A stretch of 64,000 nt of DNA. Source: Membranipora membranacea (taxonomy: Eukaryota; Bryozoa; Gymnolaemata; Cheilostomatida; Membraniporidae). The translations under genes and the position numbers were made by a program. Location of the stretch: the NCBI GenBank assembly GCA_914767715.1, contig OU612072.1, positions 26,908,001-26,972,000 of the forward strand. Reading direction: 5' to 3'. The notes under the pieces were generated by a model. The model saw only the letters and a program-made list of their open reading frames with translations, was not told the origin of the DNA and did not search any database. Shown here piece after piece: positions 11,895 through 22,312 of the stretch. Position 1 is the first letter of the stretch. Every line of letters starts with the position of its first letter.

Positions 11895-12039
11895 TGGGTG
11901 ACACGGAAGTAATTAATCATGGAGTAACAACAACAAAGTCTGCCCAAAAATGGAACAATAAATTCCAGAGGGTAGACTGAGGAACAGCAGCAATATACCA
12001 TGTGACGTGACCACAGAACGGTTTCATATAACAAAGCCA

Positions 12040-12420
12040 CAAGAGACACTAATCCACTAATCCGCTGACAGCTAATCAGACGACAACAAGCAGAGTCAGC
12101 ACAAAAATCGGCACCTATATAAAGGCCGAAATTTTGAACAGTAAATCAATATAGTTTAATTCTTTGAGCAGCACAGTCAACTTTTTACATAGCTAGTAAA
12201 AGACATTATATTTTGATTTAATAATTGCTAGCTTTAAATCAGAGATCTTTGTTGGAACGCTAAAATTAAAGTGGAGTCTAAGGACCAATATATACTGTGA
12301 GTATCATTTGAATTACACTATCATTTTTTTATAAGTATCAAGACAATAAACCATCACTTTAGTGAATATACTGTTGTAGTTGATTTCTATGCATATAGTA
12401 ATTGGCAAAGTAATTAGGGA
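12040..12420 (+). other. Possible LTR/promoter remnant upstream of the Pao element
   Basis: A TATA-like string, CCTATATAAAGGCCG at about 12113-12127, is followed about 220 bp later by GACAATAAACC (polyadenylation-like AATAAA near 12343). That spacing fits an LTR U3-R-U5 layout. I found no second copy or TG...CA ends, so this is tentative. Confidence 0.25.
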
Positions 12421-12542
12421 CAGTTCGTCAGGTACTCAGACGTTAGGTCATATTCACTAAGAGTTTATAAGACAATTTTGCAATCAACTAAAGTAAGTAA
12501 GTAAGTTGTTAATTGTTACTATAACAACACTCTGAAACAGGA

Positions 12543-12691
12543 TTCAAAATTAACTTTAGGAGGTTTGATCATTGTGACCCACCGCTAAACGCAGGTATTT
12601 CGCGTAGGTGCTCATATCAAAGTCGGAAATCATTGTGACCCACCGTTGAACGCAGGTAATTCGCGTCTGTGCTCATATCAAAGTCGGGAAT
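12543..12691 (+). repeat. Left 149-bp terminal inverted repeat
   Basis: Begins TTCAAAATTAACTTTAGGAG and ends AAAGTCGGGAAT. It is a doubled ~70-bp unit and is the exact inverse complement of 16633-16781 as far as I can read. Confidence 0.85.
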
Positions 12692-12804
12692 CCAAAAAGC
12701 AATCCAACTTCCACATACTACTAGTTTTTGGAATTGTTTTATCGGACTGTAAGCATTGAATCTCATAACTGAACGAGCTAGCTTGCTCAGCACGGATTAT
12801 ACGT

Positions 12805-13262
12805 TTAGATACGGCCTGTAAACGGCCGGCCATTTGCGACTGATGAGACGCCTCGTGAGGCTAGATCTGCAGGATTCTGTTTGGTATTTACATATTGCCA
12901 TTGAGTCACATCTGATATATCATGAATCTGAGATAACCTGTTTGATACATAAGTGCTGAATCGTTTTTCGTCATTGTTTAGATACCCTAGCACAATCTTA
13001 GAGTCACTCCACAGATAACACTTAGCCTCTATTTGTAGCTCTTCTGACAGCATTGCAGTCTGTTTCGCTGCCAGCAATGCAGCTTGCAACTCAAGCCTAG
13101 GTATGGTCGTTACTTTGACAGGGGTAACACGTGACTTTCCAAATATCAGAGTACAATGTACTTCACCCTTATCATTGATGGATCTGAGATATGAGCATGC
13201 TCCATTTACTGTCACTCCACAGATAACACTTAGCCTCTATTTGTAGCTCTTCTGACAGCATT
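12805..13262 (-). pseudogene. BEL/Pao RNase H fragment (broken, partly duplicated)
   Basis: The minus-strand frame 13215-12805 continues the RNase H domain whose start is at the end of the plus-strand polyprotein (shared GACSYLRSINDKGEVH, at 13150-13205 and about 16491-16540). Visible motifs are IPRLELQAALLA, LWSDSKIVLGYL and the tail NTKQNPADLASRGV, all typical of Pao elements. At 13211-13262 about 50 bp of this domain (containing CTCCACAGATAACACTTAGC) are repeated and fused, at the hexamer AGCATT, to an integrase fragment. It is not a full gene. Confidence 0.75.
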
Positions 13263-13690
13263 TCAATATGTATAGCCCTACTTGATAGACAAGTGAAAAT
13301 AAGCCCATAGCGTTTGATTATGGTGCGCCGATCTTTTACAGTGAAAGGACCAAACACATCGCATCCTGTATAAGTAAATGGAGCTTCAATTTCAACCCTG
13401 TCAGCGGGCAGATCTGCCATTTTCTGAGTTTCTGTAGGTCTACGCAGACGCCTGCATGTTACACATCGATGAACATGTGATGATACAATACCATGTAAAC
13501 CAATAATCCAATATCCAGCAGATCTGATCGCTCCCATGGTTGTTGTCCGCCCCAGACAGAGTTTTACTGTCACAGCATATACACTTTGTCTTTGGCAGAA
13601 TCGTACTTTATTTATTTTATTGACAAAGTACATATAAATGAGTAGAAAAAGATAGGAAACACAGAGGCTTATGAGACGAAGGTTTAGCAA
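13263..13690 (-). pseudogene. BEL/Pao integrase N-terminal fragment (duplicate)
   Basis: Read on the minus strand this holds the zinc-binding region of a Pao integrase (GYWIIGLHGIVSSHVHRCVTCRRLRR) and the first part of the catalytic core (TYTGCDVFGPFTVKDRR...GLIFTCLSSRAIHIE). About 210 bp of it (13262-13472) are repeated, identical by eye, at 14488-14698. The fragment is chimeric at its 3' edge, where it joins a piece of RNase H at the shared hexamer AGCATT. Confidence 0.75.
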
Positions 13691-14700
13691 GCACTTCTAC
13701 TGGTTTCGACCAACAACACAAGCTTGGTTATGGGTCGTACAAGAATAGATGTTTTGTCAGACAATTTATCATAAATCCGTACACTAGCATGTCTGACTAG
13801 TCCATCCTTACTTTGACTAACCTCTGTGACCAAACCTAGAGACCAATTTATTCTAGAGCATTGGTCGGCTAATATGACTACATCATTGATTGCGAGATTC
13901 CTGTTTATCTTACTCCACTTTTGTCGGCATTGGAGGGTTGTTAGATATTCTTTAGACCAACGCTTCCAGAAAATGTCAGCAAGCGCTTGCACCCTAACCC
14001 AACGCTTTCTAGCATACACATCGTCATCAGTAAATGATCCAGGGATAGGTAACAGAATATTTGATTTCATGTGTAGTATATCATTGGGAGACAAAGGTCT
14101 CGCATCACTGTCGACTGTAGTTAGTGGTCTGCTATTGACTATTGCCATACACTCATAAAACAAGGTACGCAATGAAGTGCTATCTAATCTCTCATTGATC
14201 TGGCCTGACAGACCTGATAGAACATTTCTTACAGAGCGTATCATGCGTTCCCAAGTACCCCCAAAATGACTGCTTTCTGGTGGGTTAAACCTGAACTCAC
14301 AGCTATTCTTTAGAAGAAACTCCTTTACTTTGGGGCAACCGATCATGTTGGTATGAGATTTACGTAGCTCGTTAGATGCACCCACAAAATTTGTTCCATT
14401 GTCACAACGTAGAAGTCTTACATTTCCCCGTAGAGCAGTAAAGCATCTCAGACTATTTATGAACGCATCAGATGTGAGATCGTCTAGCATTTCAATATGT
14501 ATAGCCCTACTTGATAGACAAGTGAAAATAAGCCCATAGCGTTTGATTATGGTGCGCCGATCTTTTACAGTGAAAGGACCAAACACATCGCATCCTGTAT
14601 AAGTAAATGGAGCTTCAATTTCAACCCTGTCAGCGGGCAGATCTGCCATTTTCTGAGTTTCTGTAGGTCTACGCAGACGCCTGCATGTTACACATCGATG
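13684..14700 (-). pseudogene. BEL/Pao integrase, catalytic core and C-terminal domain
   Basis: Minus-strand open frame. From residue HRCVTC on it covers the integrase core with the D,D,E pattern: GCDVFGPF (Asp), LRCDNGTNFVG (Asp) and NPPESSHFGGTWERMIRSVR (Glu region). It continues into the Pao-type C-terminal domain (KRWSKEYLTTLQCRQKW, NDVVILAD, WSLGLVTEV, RPITKLVLL). The first ~35 codons of the frame, upstream of 14700, belong to the opposite-strand protease region and are not integrase. It is cut off from the reverse transcriptase, which reads the other way. Confidence 0.85.
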
Positions 14701-16633
14701 ACCAGTCAGAAGTGTGCCGTTACATCTAGGAAGTTTCATGGGTTGAGAGTTCGTGGGTTCTACTGCGGCAACATTGTCAAGATGCCTCCTACATTCAGTC
14801 GCCAATACATACCATATATTCAGTCAAGTATTCCTTTATGTGATGACATAGATAAATACAATCATCTCAGACCAATATCTCATCTGATCGCCCCTAAGCT
14901 GAACTGTGGCGTTGATATTCTAATAGGTAGAGATTGTATTGCAACTACTCGCTATCAACAGCTTATTGAGGCACCTGAAAACACACCATGCGCAGTGAAA
15001 ACACCAGTAGGTTGGTGTATTCTTGGTCCGGCCGGTGATGATGAGCCTGTGATACATAATGATTTTGTAGATGAATTAGGGATTAACCATGCATTGCTCT
15101 GTCAACCTATAGATGAATGTAATCAACTCACAAATAGTCTTGACCCCATACTGTCTCAGCCTGAGGTTACTGTAGCGCTTCAAACTGAGGTGCAGGAGTT
15201 ATCTCCCTCTGATCTCATGAAACTAGTGTGTGATGCTGACTTTCTCTCAGTCGATTCTAAAACTATGTCACAACAGGATATGAAATTTCTTGAAATACTA
15301 GACAACCAAACATATCAAGATGAAGACATGTTTTACACTATGCCTCTGCCGTTCAAGACAGACTCTCCTAGCCTGTCTAACAACTATCATGCTGCACTGA
15401 CCAGGTTTGAGTATCTCCAGTCAAAATTTCAGCGCAATCCCGATTATGCTAAGCAATATTATGAGTTCATGCAGGGTGTGATTGATCGTGGGGAAGCTGA
15501 AAAGGTACCAAGTTCAGAACTAAAAAAGAGGGAGTGTTGGTATTTACCACATCACGGGGTTTTCCACAAACAGAAGAAGAAAATTCGTGTTGTGTTTGAC
15601 TGTTCTGCTAAATACCAAGGGGTGAGCCTGAATGACACACTATTACAAGGTCCTGATGTCAACAATCCTCTCATAGGTGTTCTGCTAAGATTTAGAAGAA
15701 ATCAAGTTGCCATTTCTTGTGATGTAGAGAAAATGTACCACAGGTTTAGGGTAACTCCAAATCAGCGTGACTATCTCAGATTTATATGGTTAGAGCAGGG
15801 TAAGCCTGTTGTGTATAGGATGCGTGTGCACATTTTTGGGGCACGATCTTCTCCAAACTGTGCCAAGTATGGGCTAAACAGACTAGCCGCAGACTATGCT
15901 AATGACCCAGCTAAATCGTTCATATCATCAAACTTTTATGTCGACGATGGTCTAGGTAGTGTCAGTTCAGTACCTGAAGCAATCAATCTTCTAAATCAGA
16001 CTAGGGATGTGTGCGCTAAAGCTAATCTACGGGTTCACAAGCTTCTAAGCAACAAGCCAGAAGTTCTACAAGCATTCCCAGCATCAGACTGTGCAGTAGT
16101 AACTGACAATGTCAATCTATGTAGCTCTACAGAGCGAGCCCTGGGTCTCTTGTGGTCATTAGAATCTGATTCATTCAAGTTTGAGTTCACCGCATCAGAT
16201 CAACCATACACACGCAGAAACATGCTGTCTAATATTGCATCATTGTACGACCCACTGGGATTAATCTCCCCTCTCATACTGTCAGGCCGTATTATTCTTC
16301 AGAATGCATGCAGATCAGGATATGGCTGGGATGAAATCTTGAGCGATGACTATGCTGAACAATGGGCTGTTTGGAACAAAAACATGTCTAGTTTGTCAAA
16401 TCTAAATATTCAGCGGGTCGTCAATCCTCCAGATTTCAACGCAGTCAAACAAGAAATACACACATTCGCAGATGCAAGCCTATCAGGATATGGAGCATGC
16501 TCATATCTCAGATCCATCAATGATAAGGGTGAAGTACATTCTGCTTGGGGAGTTATTAACTCCCCAAGCAGATATGACTACTACTTATTTCTGTTCTGCT
16601 TTAACAGTAGTTCCCAATGGTACTTCTCAATAA
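14700..16633 (+). pseudogene. BEL/Pao protease, reverse transcriptase and start of RNase H
   Basis: The open frame (14698-16707) begins at an arbitrary ATG inside the rearrangement. From about 14780 it reads as Pao polyprotein: a retropepsin-like tail (PPTFSRQYIPYIQSSIPL, HLIAPKLNCGVDILIGRDC, TPCAVKTPVGWCILGP), then the reverse transcriptase (WYLPHHGVFHKQKKKIRVVFDCSA, LNDTLLQGPDVNNPLIGVLL, the active-site box NFYVDDGLGS with YVDD), a connection domain (MLSNIASLYDPLGLISP) and the first RNase H residues (IHTFADASLSGYGACSYL). Coding similarity ends at about 16540, where a perfect 31-bp palindrome and then the right inverted repeat follow. No gag is visible. Confidence 0.85.
16541..16571. repeat. 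Perfect 31-bp palindrome at the Pao break
   Basis: CTGCTTGGGGAGTT ... AACTCCCCAAGCAG, 15-bp arms around one central base. It begins exactly where the plus-strand RNase H homology ends. No flanking duplication seen. Confidence 0.8.
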
Positions 16634-16781
16634 TTCCCGACTTTGATATGAGCACAGACGCGAATTACCTGCGTTCAACGGTGGGTCACAATGATTTCCG
16701 ACTTTGATATGAGCACCTACGCGAAATACCTGCGTTTAGCGGTGGGTCACAATGATCAAACCTCCTAAAGTTAATTTTGAA
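16633..16781 (-). repeat. Right 149-bp terminal inverted repeat
   Basis: Inverse complement of 12543-12691, identical by eye, with the same internal doubling. It overlaps the meaningless tail of the protease-RT frame. Confidence 0.85.
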
Positions 16782-17624
16782 AGTAGATTAAGTGTCTGAA
16801 TAATAGTTTAGGATTAGATTCTTGTGTTTTGAAGGAGTAGGCCACTCTTGAATTAAGATAACATACCTCTAATCTGTGAACTATTAATTCAACATTGAAT
16901 ATAAAATTTGAACATCAATTTTTGAGTGACCACAGACTGATACCTCTTTCCTTCACTAGAAATTGGGTTGGAGTCTTTAGCTAATTAGGCCAGAAGCAGC
17001 TATAGCATAAGTTGTTATGGCACGGACAATATTTGATGGCAGGATACTGATCACGTTTTATACTTCATTGGTGTATGTTCTGTAAAATTAACCGGGTGTA
17101 CCCAGTTGTAGTGGTCATATTTGTAAATTAAAAGGTGTATTGTTTTGGCATTATATGTGGGGGAAATAACTCCTATTCTGTGTAATCTAAGTAATCTAAT
17201 CATCAGGGAATTCCAGGTTGAAATTGCATTGTGGGATTTTGTTGACATGGCAATTAATTCACCAAGTCAACATGGAGAGAAGGCTGCTCGTATCGGACCA
17301 GCACAAATTGAAAAATTTCCATTGAATTATGTCAAACTTCTTATGGGACTAGTATTAAAGATTATAAATACTTGATGGCAAGATACTTGATGCTAGTATT
17401 ATATTGTATGGTCTTAAGACCACTGTCATGGGGCAATTACAAACAACATTTTTGACGTTTCAATTGCCTCTTATGTCATTTTTTGGCTGGATATCTTTTT
17501 TTTGCATAACACATGAGCAAAGAGTTCAATGAGTGCCTCACTTTTCAGAAAGAAACCAAACTGTCAGAGTCTGAAAAAGTTAGATATGCCAGCTGCGCAT
17601 ACTTTCCTAACATGCTAATGACAT

Positions 17625-18650
17625 GATATGGGGATATGCGGTAGCGCTGTCTCTCATCAACCATCTCATACAATGATAAAACATATACAATATAGAGCCC
17701 AGTACTATAGTCTTGACTTGTGCCAACTGCATCAAACTCTTGACTTCCCACTAATCACATATCGATAGTGTGCATATTTGGGATATGCAGTAGTGCTGCG
17801 GCTGACCTCTTCAACTTGGTACACACTTTTTCCCTACATCAAATTAATTGTCTCACGTTATCATGTTTTGAGCAGTCTTATGTCTAGGCTGCTTTTTGTC
17901 TTGTTCTCGTTGAGATGTAGTGCTGTCGCTGACCACCTTTTAAAATGATGTGATATAACAAATCATACATAAAGTCGTGTTTCCTGCTGACCATATTAAT
18001 CACTTAACATTTCACTTACCTAACCGATTGCGAAGAAAATTGCAGGTATGCTGCCGCGCTGCCGCTGACATGATTGCTACAACCGGGTACACTCTCAGTT
18101 TTGGATTCAGCACGTTGTTCTACCCTAAATATACCCTTGTTTTAAACTCGTAACATTTCACTTATTATTAGCGATTTTGAGAAAAATTGTGATATGCTGC
18201 CGCGCTGCCGATCTTCTGCTGACATGAATGCTACGACTGGGTACACTAGACCAAGTTTGGTCCATTTGCCTGCATTCCGAGCTGTGGCTCCCGATCCACT
18301 GGTCACGCCGCAGCGTGACCAGTGGATTGGGAGCAATAGGCATGCAGGCAATTGGATAAAACTTGTTCCAGGTTACACCCTATTTCTTTATATTCAGCAC
18401 GTTGTTATACCCTTGAAACACCTTTTATTTAAATTCTTAATATTTCACTCATTAAAAGCAATTTTTAGAAGAAATGAGGATATGCTGCCGCGCTGCCGCT
18501 GACATGATCGCTACAACTGCGTACAACCTTAATTTTGGATTAACCACGTTGTTCATCCCTAGAAACACCTTTTATTGAATTCTTAACATTTCACTTATTA
18601 TATGCAATTTTGAGAAATATTGCGGATATGCTGCCACAAGACAGTATCAT
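17625..18650. repeat. Tandem ~145-bp repeats inside the long-TIR element
   Basis: Units share GATATGCTGCCGCGCTGCCG, CTGACATGA, GGGTACAC, CAGCACGTTGTT and CTTAACATTTCACTTATTA. Clear copies start near 18050, 18190 and 18480, with a partial one near 18625 and degenerate ones from about 17630. The second copy is lengthened by the nested MITE at 18247-18370. Confidence 0.7.
18247..18370. mobile_element. 124-bp hAT-type MITE, copy 1 (nested)
   Basis: Ends are TAGACCAAGTTTGGTCC... and inverse ...TTATCCAATTGCC, with an inner perfect hairpin TGGTCACGCCGCAGCGTGACCA. Flanks GGGTACAC (18239-18246) and GGTTACAC (18371-18378) give an 8-bp duplication with one difference. Neighbouring units of the host tandem repeat lack the insert and keep a single GGGTACAC, showing the empty site. 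Sister copy at 49892-50020. Confidence 0.8.
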
Positions 18651-19027
18651 ACTAACCTTATAAAGATCTGACATAATACATATTGTAAATTTTAAATTTG
18701 TCCTGATCTAACACGAGCAGACTTCTGCAAGTTTACTTGGTAAATAAATTGGCAAGGCAACAAAATCCCCACAATGCAGTTTCAACCTGGAATTCCCTGA
18801 AGATTAGATTAGTAAGATTACACAAAATAGGAGTTATGTCCCCACACATATAATGCAAAAACAAAATACCTTTTAATTTCTAAATATGACCACTACAGCT
18901 GGGTACACCCAGTGAATTTTACAGAAGAAACATCAATGAAGTATAATATGCGATCAGTTTCCTGCCATCAAAAATTGTCCGTGCCATTATTTTATAGAGC
19001 AGTTACAGCTAGGCTGCTTCCGGCCTA

Positions 19028-20388
19028 AATTTAACCTAGCTAATTTAACTTAGCTAAGAGGCCTGTGATACTGATACACCGCCTTGATTACCTGATTGGG
19101 CTTCCAGACACTATACAGAGATCAAGTAGGTGCTCACAATTAAAATCAGTCACCTAAGTTGAATAACAAAAATATCAAACGCACCTGAACACATTCATAA
19201 ATAGTGATTGTGTCGTACTAACATCTAAGGATAATATTGACTTTGTGGTGTAAGAGCATTGTCTCAAAACTCATTAAGAGTTTTACTGTTAGAACAAGAC
19301 AGGGGTATTAGCAGGTTATCGGCAGGAACCTTTCTTAAACTACTTGAAGGCAACTTCTGGTGAAGCTAAGAAAAGGTCAGGCTCAATAACAACCCCTTAG
19401 TAAATTGCTTTGTGGAGTAGTGGGAACCAGCTGTTGGTCACTAGAAATTAATAAGTTAAATACCTCGTACTCACCAGAGTGCTAGTATTACCAATTGGAA
19501 CCACGTTTTAATAGATTTGCGCGATCTTGTCTTTCTTCAGTGCATGAAAGAGGAGGTAACTCCAAATTAGAACTACAAATAAATTACACAACAATAAAGT
19601 GACATTTAGAAGTGTCCGGAGTGCAGGATTTAAAACCATTACTAGAACCATAGTTAGAACCAAATTTGAAAGTAGGACAGTTATAGAACTAATACTAATA
19701 GTACACAGCATATACTTTAGTATAGGATACTACCAATTCCGTTCCTCACAGATTTGTCAGCCCTTCATGGAGTTCTCACGGTCAGGGCTGCTGATAATAA
19801 TCGGAGACATGAAGAAGGTTACCTTTGGCTGCAGCCCACATCCGGGGTGGTGAACACCAGAAATTGGTTCTGATATAATTGAGCAGCAGTCTATATGCTA
19901 TTCAAGATCAGAATGTTCCCCTAATCTACGAATATATATCAATGGTTAATACTCGTTCCGTTATTATAATTTGAATAAATGGGCATTTTGAGTGTAAATG
20001 CTGCTGCAATGTGAGTGATTGCAAGTTTGATAATTTAATGCCACCAACTGACTTCTATTAAATCGACATAAATAATCAAGTGGGTGCTCAGTGCTCTTCA
20101 CGAACTGTACTGTTGGGAATTTATAGCTTGATTATGATAATCCGGCGGTGGGGGGGGGGGGGGGGGGTGTGCAGAGTTAAGGGCTCAAACTGGGCTTCAA
20201 CCTTAATTTCAATCAACAGATTAGGTTCGGAGCTTTATTGTGATAATCCGATGGGGCTTGTAGCTTTGTTGAGAACGCTTCACTGTAAGCTGATCACTTT
20301 AAATAGAGATTTTTGTTTCTTATAATCCACTTTGATTTGCATACGATAATGTATTTTAACTAGTAGTAGCCTCCTCCTATCCTGTCAC
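19028..20388. other. No gene seen
   Basis: AT-rich spacer. A G18 run lies at 20149-20168. The minus-strand frame at 19508-19711 is only hydrophobic low-complexity sequence from degenerate repeats (ACCATTACTAGAACCATAG), and I do not call it. Confidence 0.5.
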
Positions 20389-21339
20389 TTCTATTTACGT
20401 TTTTGGGTGGGTATAGTTTGACAGTTGTTTTTGGTTGAGATCTTCATGCTGATCGCAGCGGTATATTGTACCTTACATCAAGTTGCAAAATAGGCCGCTC
20501 ATTGCCCAAAACGCGGCCGGCAAAAGGGAAAGTGATCAGAAAACGATGATATTGTTTTAAAGAATTCAAGGTGTTATGCAATTGGAGGGTCAATAAAAAT
20601 GTCACCTTACAAATATCAGATCTCTAAGAACATCCAAAGCCTGTTTTTTCCAAGGTGCCAGCAAAATTTAAAATGTGTTGTTGGTTTAATGATGGTTATA
20701 TACAGGTGATATAAGGGGGTATTGAAGCCGTTGTTGACCACATCTCGGCTTTCCGTCATTTATGACAGCAGTCCCATGAAAACTTGTAGATCCACTAATT
20801 ATGACATGCTCTTTCAGATTTTGGATGATTTGAAACCATTTCATCATTTTTTTATCACTTTCCTATTTTGCTGGCAGCAATTTTGGCAATTAGCCGCCTA
20901 TTGTGCAACTTAGTGTAAGGTACAATATCACAGTTGTGATCAGCATGAAAGACTCTACAGCAGCTGTGGGCAACCTGCGGCCTTTTTGCCGGTGCGGCCT
21001 AATGAGTACTCTTTTGCGGCCTTATTGCGGCCTTTTGTCTGAAAAGATATTACTCATTCATTTGTTTTCCTGATGTGGATGTCAAAGCATGCATAGCAGG
21101 CTTTGTCATAACGCCACTTTCAAACAAAAGAAGAAAAAAGTGGGTGACGAGACTAATGCATACCCCTCTGTAAGCACAATCCTTAGTTTGAGTTTCATAA
21201 TATTTGCCATTCTGCATCATGCATGTAATTACCCTACATACATGTTAACGTATCAAGAGAATTCCCAAGCCATACTTTACAAAACATCATAACAGTACTA
21301 CAGTGGCGTATATTAGCACTCACGGCCCACAAATTTGCG

Positions 21340-21430
21340 TGAGTGGCTGAATAGCTCAGTGTGTAGAGCGTCTGCCTAATGATCACTCTTAATAAGAATG
21401 TTGTGGGTTCGTATCCCATCAAGGTCAGTT
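21340..21430 (+). mobile_element. tRNA-derived SINE head
   Basis: Has an A-box-like TAGCTCAGTGTGTAGAGCG and a B-box-like GGGTTCGTATCCC at tRNA-like spacing, then a T8 run that could end pol III transcription. The acceptor and anticodon stems do not pair, so it is not a working tRNA. It lies inside the hAT element. Confidence 0.6.
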
Positions 21431-21581
21431 TTTTTTCAAATGGGTGCTTTATAACTGGAGCATTTTTACCGTAATCTTCTACTGCTATTGAGTTGTTTTC
21501 TGAAAGTACCCAACAGCTCAGTGAGCTATTGAAATACCTCTCTGCTTGCACTATTTTGCTACCGATATGCAAAAATTTCCG

Positions 21582-21606
21582 TGTGGGAGGGCGCCCCTCC
21601 CACACC
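21582..21606. repeat. Hairpin GTGTGGGAGGG...CCTCCCACAC
   Basis: A 25-bp inverted repeat, GTGTGGGAGGG / CCCTCCCACAC, GC-rich in an AT-rich setting, inside the hAT element about 150 bp after the SINE head. No target duplication evident. Confidence 0.55.
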
Positions 21607-22312
21607 CTCCCCGCCACGCCTACGGCGTGTGGATCAGGCTGTGCCCGATCATTATGCTCATCTCTAAAAAGTCAGTGAGTGAAATTTTTTAGAATATACG
21701 CCCCTGCAGTACTAGTGTAGACTACATTTAATAAGAGCTTCAATTTGCAAAAAATAAACCCAAAACAGTGAAAACAAAAATATCCTTTCGTAACTTTTGG
21801 ATGTAGTCATCTTACAAGTGCTCAAGAATGTTAGACAGGCATATATGAAAAATTTCCCCTTGCCCTTTGCTCAACCACTTGTAACTAAGATTAATTGTAA
21901 ATTTAACTTAATGTCACGAAACTTCAGACGATTAGATAAATATAGTTCCTTCATTCGACAAGCCTAATTGAAATTTTCCCCTTGTCCTTTGCTCAAACAC
22001 ATAAAAGATTATAATTGTAGCTTAATGTCACAAAACTTCAGAAGATTAGATAAATATTAGTATATTTTGTTTGAGCTCATGCGAGTCAATTTTTTTTGCA
22101 ACATACTACAGTTTTTATTGACACATATTTTGATTTAGTTTGTACAAAATATACAGAGCCAAAATATACCTCACATTCCAAATTTATGTTTGAAATATGT
22201 GTTGAGGCCTTTTGAGCTGAGCCTGCGTAAAATGTGGCCTTTTCCAAAAAAAGGTTGCCCACCTATGCTCTACAGTAACAACTGTCAAACCCTATCCACC
22301 CACAATCGTAAA

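Larger units (their letters stand above)
12543..16781. mobile_element. Rearranged BEL/Pao LTR retrotransposon between 149-bp inverted repeats
   Basis: The unit carries integrase and RNase H pieces on the minus strand (12805-14700) and protease-reverse transcriptase on the plus strand (about 14700-16550), so the two halves point away from each other instead of forming one polyprotein. Its edges, 12543-12691 and 16633-16781, are inverted copies of each other and identical by eye over 149 bp; each copy is itself a tandem pair of ~70-bp units sharing CATTGTGACCCACCG and GCTCATATCAAAGTCGG. Normal LTRs would be direct repeats. The identity suggests a recent event or an assembly fold. An internal inversion after self-integration is one possible explanation. 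Confidence 0.75.
16985..19027. mobile_element. ~2-kb DNA element with ~290-bp imperfect TIRs
   Basis: The left arm (about 16985-17275, beginning TTAGGCCAGAAGCAGC) is inverted at 18745-19027 (ending GCTGCTTCCGGCCTAA). Shared stretches include TGGCACGGACAAT, GTGGTCATATTTG and GAATTCCAGGTTGAAATTGC, allowing substitutions and small indels. There is no transposase; the interior is repeat. I could not fix a target duplication. The open frames inside the arms are not conserved between arms and are not genes. Confidence 0.75.
20961..22267. mobile_element. 1307-bp non-autonomous hAT element with exact 8-bp target duplication
   Basis: The left end CAGCTGTGGGCAACCTGCGG and right end AAAGGTTGCCCACCTATG form short inverted termini (core GTGGGCAACCT). 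CTCTACAG flanks both sides (20953-20960 and 22268-22275). An 8-bp duplication and CAG-type termini with GGGCAACCTGCGGCC mark the hAT superfamily. Both ends carry GCGGCC/GGCCTTTT subterminal motifs. There is no transposase gene; internal content includes a tRNA-like SINE at 21340-21430 and two copies of a repeat sharing TTTCCCCTTG, CCTTTGCTCAA and TTAATGTCAC (about 21855-21935 and 21975-22045). Confidence 0.85.
20390..22312. mobile_element. Inverted-repeat DNA element, right arm split by a hAT insertion
   Basis: The left arm (about 20390-20575: GGGTGGGTATAGTTTGACAG, TCTTCATGCTGATC, ATTGTACCTTACAT, AGGGAAAGTGATCA) is inverted on the right at 20835-20960 and continues at 22276-22312 (CAACTGTCAAACCCTATCCA). 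The break between these right-arm parts is the 1307-bp hAT element plus an 8-bp duplication. The interior (20575-20835) has no transposase. Exact ends and target duplication are not resolved. Confidence 0.7.

Noticed and set aside
21340-21430. A tRNA gene
   Set aside because: A- and B-box-like words are present, but the acceptor and anticodon stems do not pair. It is a tRNA-derived SINE head inside a hAT element.
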